Shown here: one piece after another, positions 6,655 to 17,574 of the stretch
Numbering within the stretch: position 1 is the first letter of the stretch
Layout: each line of letters begins with the position of its first letter
Assembly: GCF_900129055.1 (NCBI RefSeq)
Contig: NZ_FQUZ01000003.1
Coordinates: 1 to 64,000, forward strand
DNA from: Lampropedia hyalina DSM 16112
GTDB taxonomy: Bacteria; Pseudomonadota; Gammaproteobacteria; Burkholderiales; Burkholderiaceae_C
Direction of reading: 5' to 3'
DNA length: 64,000 nucleotides
The notes under the pieces: generated by a model
The model's database searches: none
Seen by the model: only the letters and a program-made list of their open reading frames with translations
What the model was told of the DNA's origin: nothing
Position numbers and translations under genes: made by a program

Positions 6655-9006
6655 TTAGAAATCCACTGACAGCGACACGGCATAGGTGCGTGGCGACTGG
6701 GTGGAGAGTTCGATCTGGCGGCGATCCTGTGCCGAGGATGGTTGCAGGCTGCGGGCACTGCTGTAGCTCCAGTAGCGTTTGTCGCCCAGGTTATAGATGC
6801 CGGCATTCAGGCGGGTGTGGCGGTTGATGCGCCAGTAGCCCGACAGGTCGAAACGGGCGAAGCCGGGCACGCGGAACTGCTCGACGCTGGAGTCGGTGAT
6901 TTCCGCACCGGGGTTGTTGCTGAAGCTGTTGCGGTTGGTGGCCACGGCCTGCTTGCCCTGCACGAATGTGCCCGTCAGGCTCGCACCCCAGCGTTGGCCG
7001 GGGGCATCGTAGCCCAGGCCAACGATGGCCTTGCCCGGCTGCACGGTGTCCAGATCGACATCCTTGTCACCCGCGTAGTAGGACTTGGCCTGGCCCTTGC
7101 TGTAGCCCAGTGCCCAGGTGCTGTAGAAGCCCTGCGCGGCAGGCAGCCAGGTGCCGTGCTCCAGCCGCACCGCCAGTTCCAGCCCGTACACATGGGCCTT
7201 GTCGCGGTTGTCGGCCTGGTAGAGGATGTTCAGATTGTCCTGGATGTAGGTGAACATCTCCGGGTTGTTGGCACGGGTGAAGCGGGTGTAGGAAATGAAG
7301 TCCTTGTACTGCGAGTAGAACACCGAGCTGTTGAGCTGTACGCCGCTGGCCACGCGGCCCTTCAGGCCCAGGTCGAAGGTGTGGCTGGTTTCCTTTTTCA
7401 GGTCGCGCTTGCCCAGCAGTGCGTAGCTGCCACCGCCGCCGTTCCAGTAGCCGAAGATTTCGCTGTTGGTGGGCGCGCGGCCGCCGCGCTTCCACTGCGC
7501 ATAGGCGGTCAGTTTGGGCTGGAGGTCGTAGAGCACAGCCAGGCTGGGGCTGACGATGGTGGTGCTGGGCGCGTTGCCGTACAGCTCGACCAGTTCTTCC
7601 TCGGTGATGCGGTCGTTGCCGAACTGGCCGGTGTTGCGAATCTGCGCATCCACGCGGTCCACCCGCAGGCCGGGCACGACGGCCAGCCGCTTGCCGCCGA
7701 CGGCAAAGCCGATGGTGTCTTCCACGAACAGGCCCAGCCGGTCGGTGGTGGTGTCGGGGAAGGGCTGCTTGCCGGCAAACGCATCGTCCGAGGTGAACGG
7801 GTGCTCATTGCGGTTGCGCGAGGCATTCACGCCAAAGCGGATATGGTGGTTCTCGATGACCTTGGAGCCGCTGCTGGAGAAGCCAATCTGCCGGGTCTTG
7901 TCCTGCGAGTCGTAGTGGCGTGTGACATAGCCGCCGGTGGCCTGTACGGGTGAGTCCGTCACATCGTGCATGTCGCTGTTCTGGTAGTGCACGCGCGTGT
8001 CGAGCTGGTCGAGCCAGCCGTTGGCCGGACTCCAGACGTGGCCGAGCTGCACGGTGTTGCGTCGCGTTTGGCTGTCCTGCTGCGACAGCCCCACCATCTC
8101 GGTGGCCGCGCTGTTCCAGGTTTCGAACACCGAATCCACGTTGCGCCGGTACAGATCGGCGGTGACGCTGAACACATGCGCGGTGTTCAGCAGGTAGTTG
8201 GCCTTGAGCAGCAGGGCATCCGAGCTGCGGTCTTCCGGGTAGCTGGAGAGGTTCTGCGCGCTGTGGTTCTCGCCCTGGTGGCCGTCGCGGCGCGAATAGC
8301 TCACCAGTGCCTGCCAGGCCCCTGACTGGCCCGCCGCTGTGATGGCCTTGTGCCAGGAGTCGTCCGCGCCGTCATAGCCCAGCTTGGCCCCGGCATAGAA
8401 CGGCTTGCTGGCCGAAACATAGTCCTGCGGCGACTTGGTGCCGAAGCTCACCGCCCCGCCGATGCCACCTGCCGAACGCCGTGCATTGGTCGTGCCGGAC
8501 TGGATTTGCACCGTCGAATACAGCTCCGGGTCCATGAAGTCGCGGCCCATGCCGAACGTGCCGTCCTGTGCGCGGTTGGTCAGTGGGGCGCGGCTGGTGG
8601 CACTGGGCATCTCGATGCCGTCGATGTCCAGCCCGATGCGGTTGCCTTCCATGCCCCGGATGTTGTAGCCGGTCGTGCCACTGCGGTCATAGGCACTCGC
8701 ACCGCGCGTAGCCCCCTGCACCGTGCCGGGGGCTTCCACCAGCGGCTGGTAGCGGATGATGTCGGCAATGTTCTTGCCGCCGGTTTTCTCCATGTCCTGC
8801 TGGGTGAGCGTGACGCTGGCTCCAGCCTCGGTTTCGGCTTCGGCCGTCACCTGCACGGCAGGCAAACTCTGGGGTTCGGTGGGAGTCTGCGCCACAGCGG
8901 CAGAGGCCAGCAGCCCCAGCACGGCTGCCGGAACGGCACGAATCAGTGAACGCGGTGGCAGGGACGGCGCAACAGGGTGGGGCAGGCCCAAGGCAGGGAA
9001 AGACAT
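6655..9006 (-). CDS. TonB-dependent outer-membrane receptor, heme/hemoglobin type
   Basis: A 783-residue TonB-dependent receptor. It has a signal peptide ending near ASAAVAQ, a plug domain (VTLTQQDMEKTGGKNIADII, GYNIRGMEGNRIGLDIDGIE, STVQIQSGTTNARRSAGGIG then GAVSF), and a beta-barrel ending in aromatic F (YAVSLSVDF). KRGGRAPTNSEIFG resembles the FRAP region of heme and transferrin receptors. I chose the ATG at 9006 (MSFPALGL) over 9036 because AAGG lies just upstream and the signal peptide is better placed. A Fur-like box lies about 200 bp upstream, so iron repression is likely. Ligand is inferred only from family resemblance. Confidence 0.88.
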   Translation of the reverse strand: MSFPALGLPHPVAPSLPPRSLIRAVPAAVLGLLASAAVAQTPTEPQSLPAVQVTAEAETEAGASVTLTQQDMEKTGGKNIADIIRYQPLVEAPGTVQGATRGASAYDRSGTTGYNIRGMEGNRIGLDIDGIEMPSATSRAPLTNRAQDGTFGMGRDFMDPELYSTVQIQSGTTNARRSAGGIGGAVSFGTKSPQDYVSASKPFYAGAKLGYDGADDSWHKAITAAGQSGAWQALVSYSRRDGHQGENHSAQNLSSYPEDRSSDALLLKANYLLNTAHVFSVTADLYRRNVDSVFETWNSAATEMVGLSQQDSQTRRNTVQLGHVWSPANGWLDQLDTRVHYQNSDMHDVTDSPVQATGGYVTRHYDSQDKTRQIGFSSSGSKVIENHHIRFGVNASRNRNEHPFTSDDAFAGKQPFPDTTTDRLGLFVEDTIGFAVGGKRLAVVPGLRVDRVDAQIRNTGQFGNDRITEEELVELYGNAPSTTIVSPSLAVLYDLQPKLTAYAQWKRGGRAPTNSEIFGYWNGGGGSYALLGKRDLKKETSHTFDLGLKGRVASGVQLNSSVFYSQYKDFISYTRFTRANNPEMFTYIQDNLNILYQADNRDKAHVYGLELAVRLEHGTWLPAAQGFYSTWALGYSKGQAKSYYAGDKDVDLDTVQPGKAIVGLGYDAPGQRWGASLTGTFVQGKQAVATNRNSFSNNPGAEITDSSVEQFRVPGFARFDLSGYWRINRHTRLNAGIYNLGDKRYWSYSSARSLQPSSAQDRRQIELSTQSPRTYAVSLSVDF

Positions 9007-9201
9007 GACGGCAACCTTGTGAAAAAGAAAACACAAACCTGCTGGCTTTCTCCTTCACTGCGGCAGACGACGCGGCCGGAAGGGGGATGGCTGACTGGCG
9101 GTGTGGACAACGGAAAAAGAACCATGCTCCGATTGCTGCGCCTGCGCTGAACGCATCAGCATCACACAGGGGGACAGGGGCTGGAATGGCGTGCAATTAT
9201 A

Positions 9202-9220
9202 AAGAATGATTGTTATTTGT
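9202..9220 (-). promoter_or_regulatory. Fur-box-like site upstream of the TonB receptor
   Basis: AAGAATGATTGTTATTTGT matches the 19-bp Fur consensus at 11 of 19 positions, a level typical of working sites. It lies about 200 bp upstream of the receptor start in a locally AT-rich patch. Iron repression of the receptor and the redox genes behind it is inferred. Confidence 0.5.
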
Positions 9221-9378
9221 CTTCATTGGTGAAATCGGTGTTTCTTCTGGTTGCAATCATGGCAATCCCCGCAAGCCCTCACGGTGGTTCTGTAAACACG
9301 TTCGGGGACAAAAAGCAGGGTACGGCTGTCCCGTGCGGGCAGGTTCGGAAATCATGAACAGGTTCCTGGCTAATATGG

Positions 9379-9424
9379 ATATGCAAATTGTGCATATCTG
9401 CTAGTTCTGCTATCGCATTGATGA
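9379..9424 (+). promoter_or_regulatory. LysR-type operator and shared 34-bp element upstream of ligJ
   Basis: A perfect 7-5-7 inverted repeat (ATATGCA-AATTG-TGCATAT, 9379-9397) of the T-N11-A class overlaps a 34-bp stretch (9391-9424). That stretch recurs at 20675-20708 with only two mismatches, in the gap between the LysR gene and the 4-oxalomesaconate tautomerase gene. This is the expected pattern for a LysR regulator controlling itself, the tautomerase gene and the lig operon. Confidence 0.75.
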
Positions 9425-9523
9425 TGGTATTGCCTGTCGATACCATGGCCCGCAGCACATGAAACCGGGCGCAGCCTGCCCGGTGTGCCTGTACCGAATG
9501 CTCTGCTGGAAAAAGGATTTGTC

Positions 9524-10552
9524 ATGATTATCGATGTGCATGGTCACTACACCACTGCGCCTGCCGCGCTGGGCCAATGGCGCGACCGCCAGATTGCTGG
9601 CCTCAAAGACCCGTCACAGGCCCCCAAGGCCAGCGAGCTGCACATCAGCGATGACGACATTCGTGAAACCATCGAAAACAACCAGTTGCGCCTGATGCGC
9701 GAGCGCGGCTCCGACCTGACCATCTTCAGCCCGCGCGCCAGCTTCATGGCCCACCACATTGGCGACTTCAACACCTCTGCCACCTGGGCGGCCATCTGCA
9801 ATGAGCTGTGCTACCGCGTCAGCCAGTTGTTCCCGGATCACTTCATTCCCGCCGCCATGCTGCCGCAATCGCCCGGCGTAGACCCCAAAACCTGCATCCC
9901 TGAGCTGGTCAAGTGCGTCGAGGAATACGGCAATGTGGCCATCAACCTGAACCCCGATCCATCCGGCGGCCACTGGACCAGCCCGCCACTGTCTGATCAC
10001 CACTGGTACCCGCTCTACGAGAAGATGGTGGAGTACGACATCCCGGCCATGATTCACGTCAGCACCAGTTGCAATGCGTGCTTCCACACCACCGGCTCGC
10101 ATTACCTGAATGCCGATACCACCGCCTTCATGCAATGCCTGACCAGCGACTTGTTCAAGGACTTTCCGACGCTGAAGTTCCTGATCCCGCATGGTGGCGG
10201 CGCGGTGCCTTATCACTGGGGGCGATTCCGGGGTCTGGCGCAAGAGCTGAAGAAGCCGCTGCTCGAAGAACACCTGCTGAACAACATCTTCTTCGACACC
10301 TGCGTGTACCACCAGCCCGGCATTGACCTGCTGACCAAGGTCATCCCGGTCAAGAACATCCTGTTTGCCAGCGAAATGATTGGCGCAGTACGCGGCATCG
10401 ACCCACAAACCGGCCACTACTACGACGACACCAAACGCTACATCAGCGCGACCGAAAACCTGAACGACGAAGAACGCTTCCTGGTGTACGAAGGCAATGC
10501 CCGCCGCGTCTTCACGCGTCTGGACACGGCACTGAAGGCACGCGGCCTGTAA
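9524..10552 (+). CDS. ligJ: 4-oxalomesaconate hydratase
   Basis: A 342-residue amidohydrolase-superfamily enzyme that hydrates 4-oxalomesaconate to 4-carboxy-4-hydroxy-2-oxoadipate in the protocatechuate/gallate 4,5-cleavage pathway. It shows the N-terminal metal site ([10 protein letters not shown]), [16 protein letters not shown], and [13 protein letters not shown], where Glu takes the place of the usual amidohydrolase Asp, as known for LigJ. The ATG at 9524 is preceded by AAAAAGGA; the earlier in-frame ATG at 9485 lacks a site. It is the first gene of the lig operon, behind the LysR-type operator. Comamonas homologues are called pmdE. Confidence 0.93.
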   Translation: MIIDVHGHYTTAPAALGQWRDRQIAGLKDPSQAPKASELHISDDDIRETIENNQLRLMRERGSDLTIFSPRASFMAHHIGDFNTSATWAAICNELCYRVSQLFPDHFIPAAMLPQSPGVDPKTCIPELVKCVEEYGNVAINLNPDPSGGHWTSPPLSDHHWYPLYEKMVEYDIPAMIHVSTSCNACFHTTGSHYLNADTTAFMQCLTSDLFKDFPTLKFLIPHGGGAVPYHWGRFRGLAQELKKPLLEEHLLNNIFFDTCVYHQPGIDLLTKVIPVKNILFASEMIGAVRGIDPQTGHYYDDTKRYISATENLNDEERFLVYEGNARRVFTRLDTALKARGL

Positions 10553-10593
10553 AGCTGCCGCACACCCCAACAACATCAAATCAGGAGACAGTC

Positions 10594-11277
10594 ATGTACG
10601 AACTCGGCGTGGTCTATCGCAACATTCAGCGCACCAACAAGGAAGTAGCCGACCAACTGGCGCAATACGGTTCAGCCACCGTGCACGAGGCCATGGGCCG
10701 CGTGGGCCTGCTCAAGCCCTATATGCGCCCGATCTACCCAGGCGCACAGGTCAGCGGCACGGCCGTCACCGTGCTGCTGCAACCCGGCGACAACTGGATG
10801 ATGCACGTTGCCGCAGAACAGATTCAACCGGGTGATGTCGTCGTGGCGGCCGTCACTGCCGACTGCACCGACGGTTACTTTGGCGACCTGCTCGCCACCA
10901 GCTTCCAGGCACGCGGCGCACGCGCACTCATCATCGATGCCGGTGTGCGGGATGTGCGGGTGCTCAAGGAAATGAACTTCCCTGTCTGGAGCAAGGCAAT
11001 TTCCTCCAAGGGCACGATCAAGGCCACGCTTGGCTCCGTGAACATTCCGGTGGTCTGTGCAGGCATGTGGGTCACGCCCGGTGATGTGATCGTCGCCGAC
11101 GACGATGGCGTGGTTTGCGTACCGCGCGACAAGGCCGAACAAACCCTGCAAGCAGCCGCCAAGCGCGAGAGCTTTGAAGGCGAAAAACGCGAAAAACTCG
11201 CCTCTGGCGTGCTCGGGCTGGACATGTACAAGATGCGCGAGCCACTGGAGAAAGCCGGTCTGCGCTATCTGGACTAA
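10594..11277 (+). CDS. ligK: 4-carboxy-4-hydroxy-2-oxoadipate aldolase
   Basis: A 227-residue RraA-like class II aldolase that splits 4-carboxy-4-hydroxy-2-oxoadipate into pyruvate and oxaloacetate; the family also decarboxylates oxaloacetate. [20 protein letters not shown] followed by GVRDV is the signature with the Arg-Asp pair of the metal/pyruvate site. [11 protein letters not shown] and [12 protein letters not shown] are also typical. Length matches LigK and PmdF. A good ribosome binding site (AGGAGA) precedes the start. It follows ligJ by 41 bp and supplies the last step of the pathway. Confidence 0.94.
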   Translation: MYELGVVYRNIQRTNKEVADQLAQYGSATVHEAMGRVGLLKPYMRPIYPGAQVSGTAVTVLLQPGDNWMMHVAAEQIQPGDVVVAAVTADCTDGYFGDLLATSFQARGARALIIDAGVRDVRVLKEMNFPVWSKAISSKGTIKATLGSVNIPVVCAGMWVTPGDVIVADDDGVVCVPRDKAEQTLQAAAKRESFEGEKREKLASGVLGLDMYKMREPLEKAGLRYLD

Positions 11278-11333
11278 GAGCCACCGCAAACCTGCGCAGC
11301 CCCCACCATCACTCCATTCCACGGCAGATTGTC

Positions 11334-12263
11334 ATGAGCAATATCCCAACCCGTGCCAGCGACTGGCACATTGGCCTGATCGGCTACGGCGAAGTCGGCC
11401 GCATTCTGGCCGAAGACCTGCGCGCACAAGGCATCACCGTCAGCGCGTATGACCGCAAGCAGGAAGGCCGCGATGCAGCCAGCCTGCAAGCACATGCCCA
11501 CCAGCACGGCGTGAGCCTGAAAGGCAGCCATGCCGAAGTGGCACAGGTTGCTGATCTGGTCATCAGCGCAGTGACAGCCAGCCAGACCGTGGCCGTCGCA
11601 CAGGCTGCTGCACCTGGCATTCAGCCAGATGCGTTCTTTCTGGATTTCAACTCAGCCTCGCCGGGAGCCAAACAACAGGCAGCGGCCCTGATCGACGCGG
11701 CCGGTGGCCGTTATGTGGAAGGCGCGGTCATGACCAGTGTGCCGCCCTACCGCATCAAGGTTCCGTTGCTGCTGGGCGGCCAGTCTGCGCCGCTGCTGCA
11801 ACCGCAATTGCAGGCCTTGGGCTTTGATGCCAAGGTTGCCAGCGACAAACTGGGCGTGGCATCGGCCACCAAAATGTGCCGCAGCATCATGATCAAAGGG
11901 CTGGAAGCCATGGTCATCGAGAGCTTCACGGCCGCACGTCACTACGGCGTGGAAGATGCCGTGGTGGCCTCGCTGTACGAAACCTTCCCAGGCATCGATT
12001 GGGAGAAACAGGGTTCGTACTTCTTCCAGCGCGTGATCGAACATGGCCGCAGACGCAGTGAAGAAGTGCGTGAAGTGGCCCAGACCGTGCGCGAAGCCGG
12101 GCTGGAGCCATGGTCGGCCAGCGGCACGGCCGAACGCCAGGCCTGGGTGGCCGATCTGGCCGATGCCGGTTTGTTCGGCGAGAAAGGCAGCAGCAGCTTC
12201 GCCCGCAGTGCCGACTGGCGCACGGAAGCCGATCGCATCCTGCAAAACCAGCATACAAAATAA
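11334..12263 (+). CDS. NAD(P)-dependent dehydrogenase with DUF1932 domain, unassigned in the lig operon
   Basis: A 309-residue protein of the 6-phosphogluconate/3-hydroxyisobutyrate dehydrogenase superfamily. The Rossmann motif is at the N-terminus (IGLIGYGEVGRILAEDL); FLDFNSASPGAKQQ and YVEGAVMTSVPPYRIKVPLL mark the middle. The C-terminal half is DUF1932-like and includes the probable catalytic lysine region (GVASATKMCRSIMIKGLEA). It sits inside the lig operon between ligK and ligI, 15 bp before ligI, so it is co-transcribed. None of the known pathway steps needs it. It may handle a side product or a second substrate; this is inference. Confidence 0.85.
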   Translation: MSNIPTRASDWHIGLIGYGEVGRILAEDLRAQGITVSAYDRKQEGRDAASLQAHAHQHGVSLKGSHAEVAQVADLVISAVTASQTVAVAQAAAPGIQPDAFFLDFNSASPGAKQQAAALIDAAGGRYVEGAVMTSVPPYRIKVPLLLGGQSAPLLQPQLQALGFDAKVASDKLGVASATKMCRSIMIKGLEAMVIESFTAARHYGVEDAVVASLYETFPGIDWEKQGSYFFQRVIEHGRRRSEEVREVAQTVREAGLEPWSASGTAERQAWVADLADAGLFGEKGSSSFARSADWRTEADRILQNQHTK

Positions 12264-12278
12264 TTCAGAGGAGACCCC

Positions 12279-13211
12279 ATGAACAAACCCGTCAGCGGTG
12301 ATTTCACCAAGACACCCGGCTGGCTGGACTGGTATGCCCAGCCATCACAACCCCGTTTCAAGCTGCCTGCGGGCGCAGTGGATGCACACTGCCACGTATT
12401 CGGCCCCGGTGCTGAGTTCCCCTACGCACCCGAGCGCAAATACACGCCCTGCGATGCCAGCAAGGCGCAGCTTTTTGCCCTGCGCGATCATCTGGGTTTC
12501 GACAAAAACGTGATTGTGCAGGCCACCTGCCACGGTGCCGACAACCGCGCACTGGTCGATGCACTCAAGGCTTCTGGCGGCAAAGCCAAGGGCGTGGCTA
12601 CCGTGCGGCGCAGCATCTCGGATGCAGAAATTCAGGAACTGCACGATGCCGGTGTGCGTGGCGTGCGCTTCAACTTCGTCAAGCGGCTGGTGGACTTCAC
12701 TCCCAAGGACGAACTGCTGGAGATCGCCAACCGCATCAAGGCCTGGGGCTGGCATGTAGTCATCTACTTTGAAGCCGTCGATCTGCCGGAGCTGTGGGAC
12801 TTCTTCACCGCCCTGCCCACCACCGTGGTGGTCGATCACATGGGCCGACCCGATGTCCGCAAGCCCGTGGATGGCTCCGAGTTCGCGCTGTTTCTCGACT
12901 TCATGCGCCAGCACCCCAACGTCTGGAGCAAGGTCAGCTGCCCGGAACGCCTGAGTGTGAATGGCCCTCCTGCGCTCCATGGCGAACAGAATGCCTACCA
13001 TGATGTGGTGCCGTTTGCCCGCCGCGTGGTGGAGCTGTTCCCCGACCGTGTACTGTGGGGCACCGACTGGCCGCACCCGAACCTGAAAAACCACATGCCG
13101 GACGACGGCTTGCTGGTGGACTTCATCCCCCACATTGCCCCGACTGCCGAATTACAACAAAAACTGCTGGTTGATAACCCCACGCGTCTTTACTGGTCCG
13201 ACGAAAAATAA
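12279..13211 (+). CDS. ligI: 2-pyrone-4,6-dicarboxylate hydrolase
   Basis: A 310-residue amidohydrolase that opens 2-pyrone-4,6-dicarboxylate to 4-oxalomesaconate. Landmarks include AVDAHCHVFGPGAEFPYAP at the N-terminus, VIVQATCHGADN, GVRGVRFNFVKRLVDFTP, VVVDHMGRPD and RVLWGTDWPHPN with the catalytic aspartate. Length and motifs match LigI and PmdD. An AGGAGA ribosome binding site precedes the ATG. It acts after LigC in the cytoplasm and is followed by ligA after 27 bp. Confidence 0.95.
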   Translation: MNKPVSGDFTKTPGWLDWYAQPSQPRFKLPAGAVDAHCHVFGPGAEFPYAPERKYTPCDASKAQLFALRDHLGFDKNVIVQATCHGADNRALVDALKASGGKAKGVATVRRSISDAEIQELHDAGVRGVRFNFVKRLVDFTPKDELLEIANRIKAWGWHVVIYFEAVDLPELWDFFTALPTTVVVDHMGRPDVRKPVDGSEFALFLDFMRQHPNVWSKVSCPERLSVNGPPALHGEQNAYHDVVPFARRVVELFPDRVLWGTDWPHPNLKNHMPDDGLLVDFIPHIAPTAELQQKLLVDNPTRLYWSDEK

Positions 13212-13238
13212 ATCCAGGAACACCAAGGAGATAAACCG

Positions 13239-15533
<2,295 letters not shown>

Positions 15534-15551
15534 TCCAACACTGCGCCTGCC

Positions 15552-15588
15552 GCCCCGCTTTGGTTGCACCAGAGGCGGGGCTTTTTTT
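15552..15588 (+). terminator. Rho-independent terminator after ligC
   Basis: A stem GCCCCGC (15552-15558) pairs with GCGGGGC (15575-15581) and is followed directly by seven T (15582-15588). It lies 18 bp after the ligC stop and before the aldo/keto reductase gene. Confidence 0.88.
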
Positions 15589-15610
15589 CACCATCACACC
15601 AATTACCACC

Positions 15611-16600
15611 ATGAGCATCCAACGCAACATTGCTTCTCTCCGTGTCAGCCCCATCGGGCTGGGCTGCATGAACCTCAGCCATGCCTACGGCACGCCCCCC
15701 GATGCCAGGCAGGCCGAGGCCGTGTTGCTGGGTGCGCTGGATGCAGGGGTGGACTTCTTCGACACCGCTGCGCTGTATGGCTTCGGTGCCAATGAAACCC
15801 TGGTTGGCAAAGTGCTGGGGCCGCACCGCCAACGCTTCACACTGGCCAGCAAATGCGGCATGCAGGGCGTGGATGGCGTGCGCGTCATCGACGGCAGGCC
15901 CGCCACCCTCAAGGCCACCTGTGAAGCCAGCCTGCAACGGCTGAACACCGACGTAATCGACCTCTACTACCTGCATCGTTGGGACAAGAATGTTCCGATT
16001 GAAGACTCTGTGGGCGCGCTGGCGGGTCTGGTGCAAGAAGGCAAAATCCGCCACATCGGCCTGTCAGAAGTCTCGGCAGCCACACTGCGCCGCGCCCATG
16101 CCGTGCACCCGATTGCCGCCTTGCAAACGGAATACTCGCTGTGGACTCGCAACCCGGAAATCGCCGTACTGCAAGCCTGCCGCGACCTGGGTACAGCCTT
16201 TGTCGCCTTCAGCCCGCTTGGGCGCGGTTTTCTCACCGGCACACTGCGCGATGTCGGCACGCTGGCAGCCAAAGACATTCGCCGTGCCATGCCTCGCTTT
16301 GAGCCGGCCAACTATGCGGCCAACCTGCCATTGCTCAAACCCTTGCAGGCGTTGGCTGATAAGGCAGGCTGCACCCCAGCCCAACTCGCGCTGGCATGGC
16401 TGCTGGCGCAAGGCGAGCACATCATTGCCATCCCGGGTACGACCCAGCTCCATCATCTGCAGGAAGACCTGCACGCAGCCCACATTCAAATCGATGCGGA
16501 TATTCTGCGCAGGGCGGGTGAGGCAATCAACCAGCACACCGTCACCGCACCCCGCTATGCCGCCGCCACGCAGACGGAAATCGATACCGAGGAGTTCTGA
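15611..16600 (+). CDS. aldo/keto reductase
   Basis: A 329-residue aldo/keto reductase of the AKR11/13 type (YajO or pyridoxal-reductase-like). The catalytic tetrad region is visible: DFFDTAALYGFGANE (Asp, Tyr), FTLASKCGMQG (Lys) and DLYYLHRWDKNVPIEDS (His); the NADPH segment AFVAFSPLGRGFLTG follows. It lies behind the ligC terminator, so it is either read through or has its own promoter. It is followed 74 bp later by the DapA-like gene. Its substrate in aromatic catabolism is unknown. Confidence 0.88.
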   Translation: MSIQRNIASLRVSPIGLGCMNLSHAYGTPPDARQAEAVLLGALDAGVDFFDTAALYGFGANETLVGKVLGPHRQRFTLASKCGMQGVDGVRVIDGRPATLKATCEASLQRLNTDVIDLYYLHRWDKNVPIEDSVGALAGLVQEGKIRHIGLSEVSAATLRRAHAVHPIAALQTEYSLWTRNPEIAVLQACRDLGTAFVAFSPLGRGFLTGTLRDVGTLAAKDIRRAMPRFEPANYAANLPLLKPLQALADKAGCTPAQLALAWLLAQGEHIIAIPGTTQLHHLQEDLHAAHIQIDADILRRAGEAINQHTVTAPRYAAATQTEIDTEEF

Positions 16601-16674
16601 AACGTCACGTGGTCGGTGGGTGCGACAATCCGCCCTTTGGGCGACATGCCCTGTATGTGGTGGAGTGACAAACC

Positions 16675-17568
16675 ATGTTTTCCGGATTGAGTGCGTTCGC
16701 GCTGACCCCTCTGAACGAAACCGGCATTGATGAGGCCGCATTCGTGCGCCTGATCGAACGCCTGGCTGCGGCAGGCGTGGATTCGATTGGCGTGCTGGGA
16801 TCGACCGGCAACTACGCCTACCTCACGCAGGCCGAGCGTTTGCGCGTGGCGCAACTGGCCGTGCGCCATGCCGCAGGGGTTCCGGTGATCGTCGGCATCG
16901 GTGCGTTGCGCACCCGCGATGTGCTGGCACTGGCGCAGGATGCACAGACTGTTGGTGCCAGTGGCGTGCTGTTGGCCCCCATGTCCTACCAGAAGCTCTC
17001 GGCAGAAGAAGTGTTTGGCCTGTACGGGGCCGTCACCCAGTCCCTGACGGTGCCATTGTGCGTGTATGACAACCCCGGCACCACGCATTTTGAATTCAGC
17101 GACGAACTCCATGGCCGGATTGCCCAGCTTCCGAATGTCGCATCCATCAAGATTCCGGGTGTGCCCGGTGATCTGGAGACCGTGCGCCAGCGCGTCGAGC
17201 GATTGCGCGCGCTCATTCCTGCACAGGTGACGATTGGCATCAGCGGCGATGCCTTCGCAGCGACCGGCCTCCATGCCGGATGCGAGGCCTGGTACTCGGT
17301 CATGGGCGGGCTGTTCCCGGAACTGGCTGTGGCCATCACCCGTGCGGCCCGGCAGGGCCAGGTGGATGAAGTCGCACGGCTCTGTGCTCCGCTGGCCCCG
17401 TTGTGGACGCTGTTTCTGCAATACGGCAGTCTGCGCGTCATGGCCACTGCGGCAGAACTGGCCGGGCTGGTGCCTCATCCCTGCCTGCCTTTGCCGCTCA
17501 GGTCGTTGCAGGGTGAGGCACGCCAGCAACTCGGTGCCATTCTCGGCTCCACCGGGTTGCCCGTCTGA
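16675..17568 (+). CDS. DapA-family aldolase/lyase, substrate unknown
   Basis: A 297-residue protein of the dihydrodipicolinate synthase/N-acetylneuraminate lyase family. The barrel signature is present (VLGSTGNYAYLT, CVYDNPGTTHFEF with the catalytic Tyr, and VASIKIPG with the Schiff-base Lys). The usual GTTGE motif reads GSTGN, so the substrate is probably not pyruvate plus aspartate semialdehyde. Position behind the lig operon and aldo/keto reductase suggests a role on a 2-oxo acid from aromatics, but this is inference. It converges with the IclR gene, 6 bp away. Confidence 0.85.
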   Translation: MFSGLSAFALTPLNETGIDEAAFVRLIERLAAAGVDSIGVLGSTGNYAYLTQAERLRVAQLAVRHAAGVPVIVGIGALRTRDVLALAQDAQTVGASGVLLAPMSYQKLSAEEVFGLYGAVTQSLTVPLCVYDNPGTTHFEFSDELHGRIAQLPNVASIKIPGVPGDLETVRQRVERLRALIPAQVTIGISGDAFAATGLHAGCEAWYSVMGGLFPELAVAITRAARQGQVDEVARLCAPLAPLWTLFLQYGSLRVMATAAELAGLVPHPCLPLPLRSLQGEARQQLGAILGSTGLPV

Positions 17569-17574
17569 TTGGGA

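Larger units (their letters stand above)
9007..9523. other. 517-bp divergent intergenic region, receptor / lig operon
   Basis: No convincing gene lies here. The left half serves the minus-strand TonB receptor and holds a Fur-like site. The middle has two solitary copies of the repeat-element terminus in the same orientation (about 9291-9302, GTAAACACGTTC, and 9351-9365, ATCATGAACAGGTTC). The right half holds the LysR-type operator and conserved 34-bp element that precede ligJ. Confidence 0.7.

Noticed and set aside
9210-9404. A 64-residue plus-strand open frame in the receptor / lig gap
   Set aside because: It spans the Fur-like site and repeat termini, has no recognisable domain and ends in the LysR operator.
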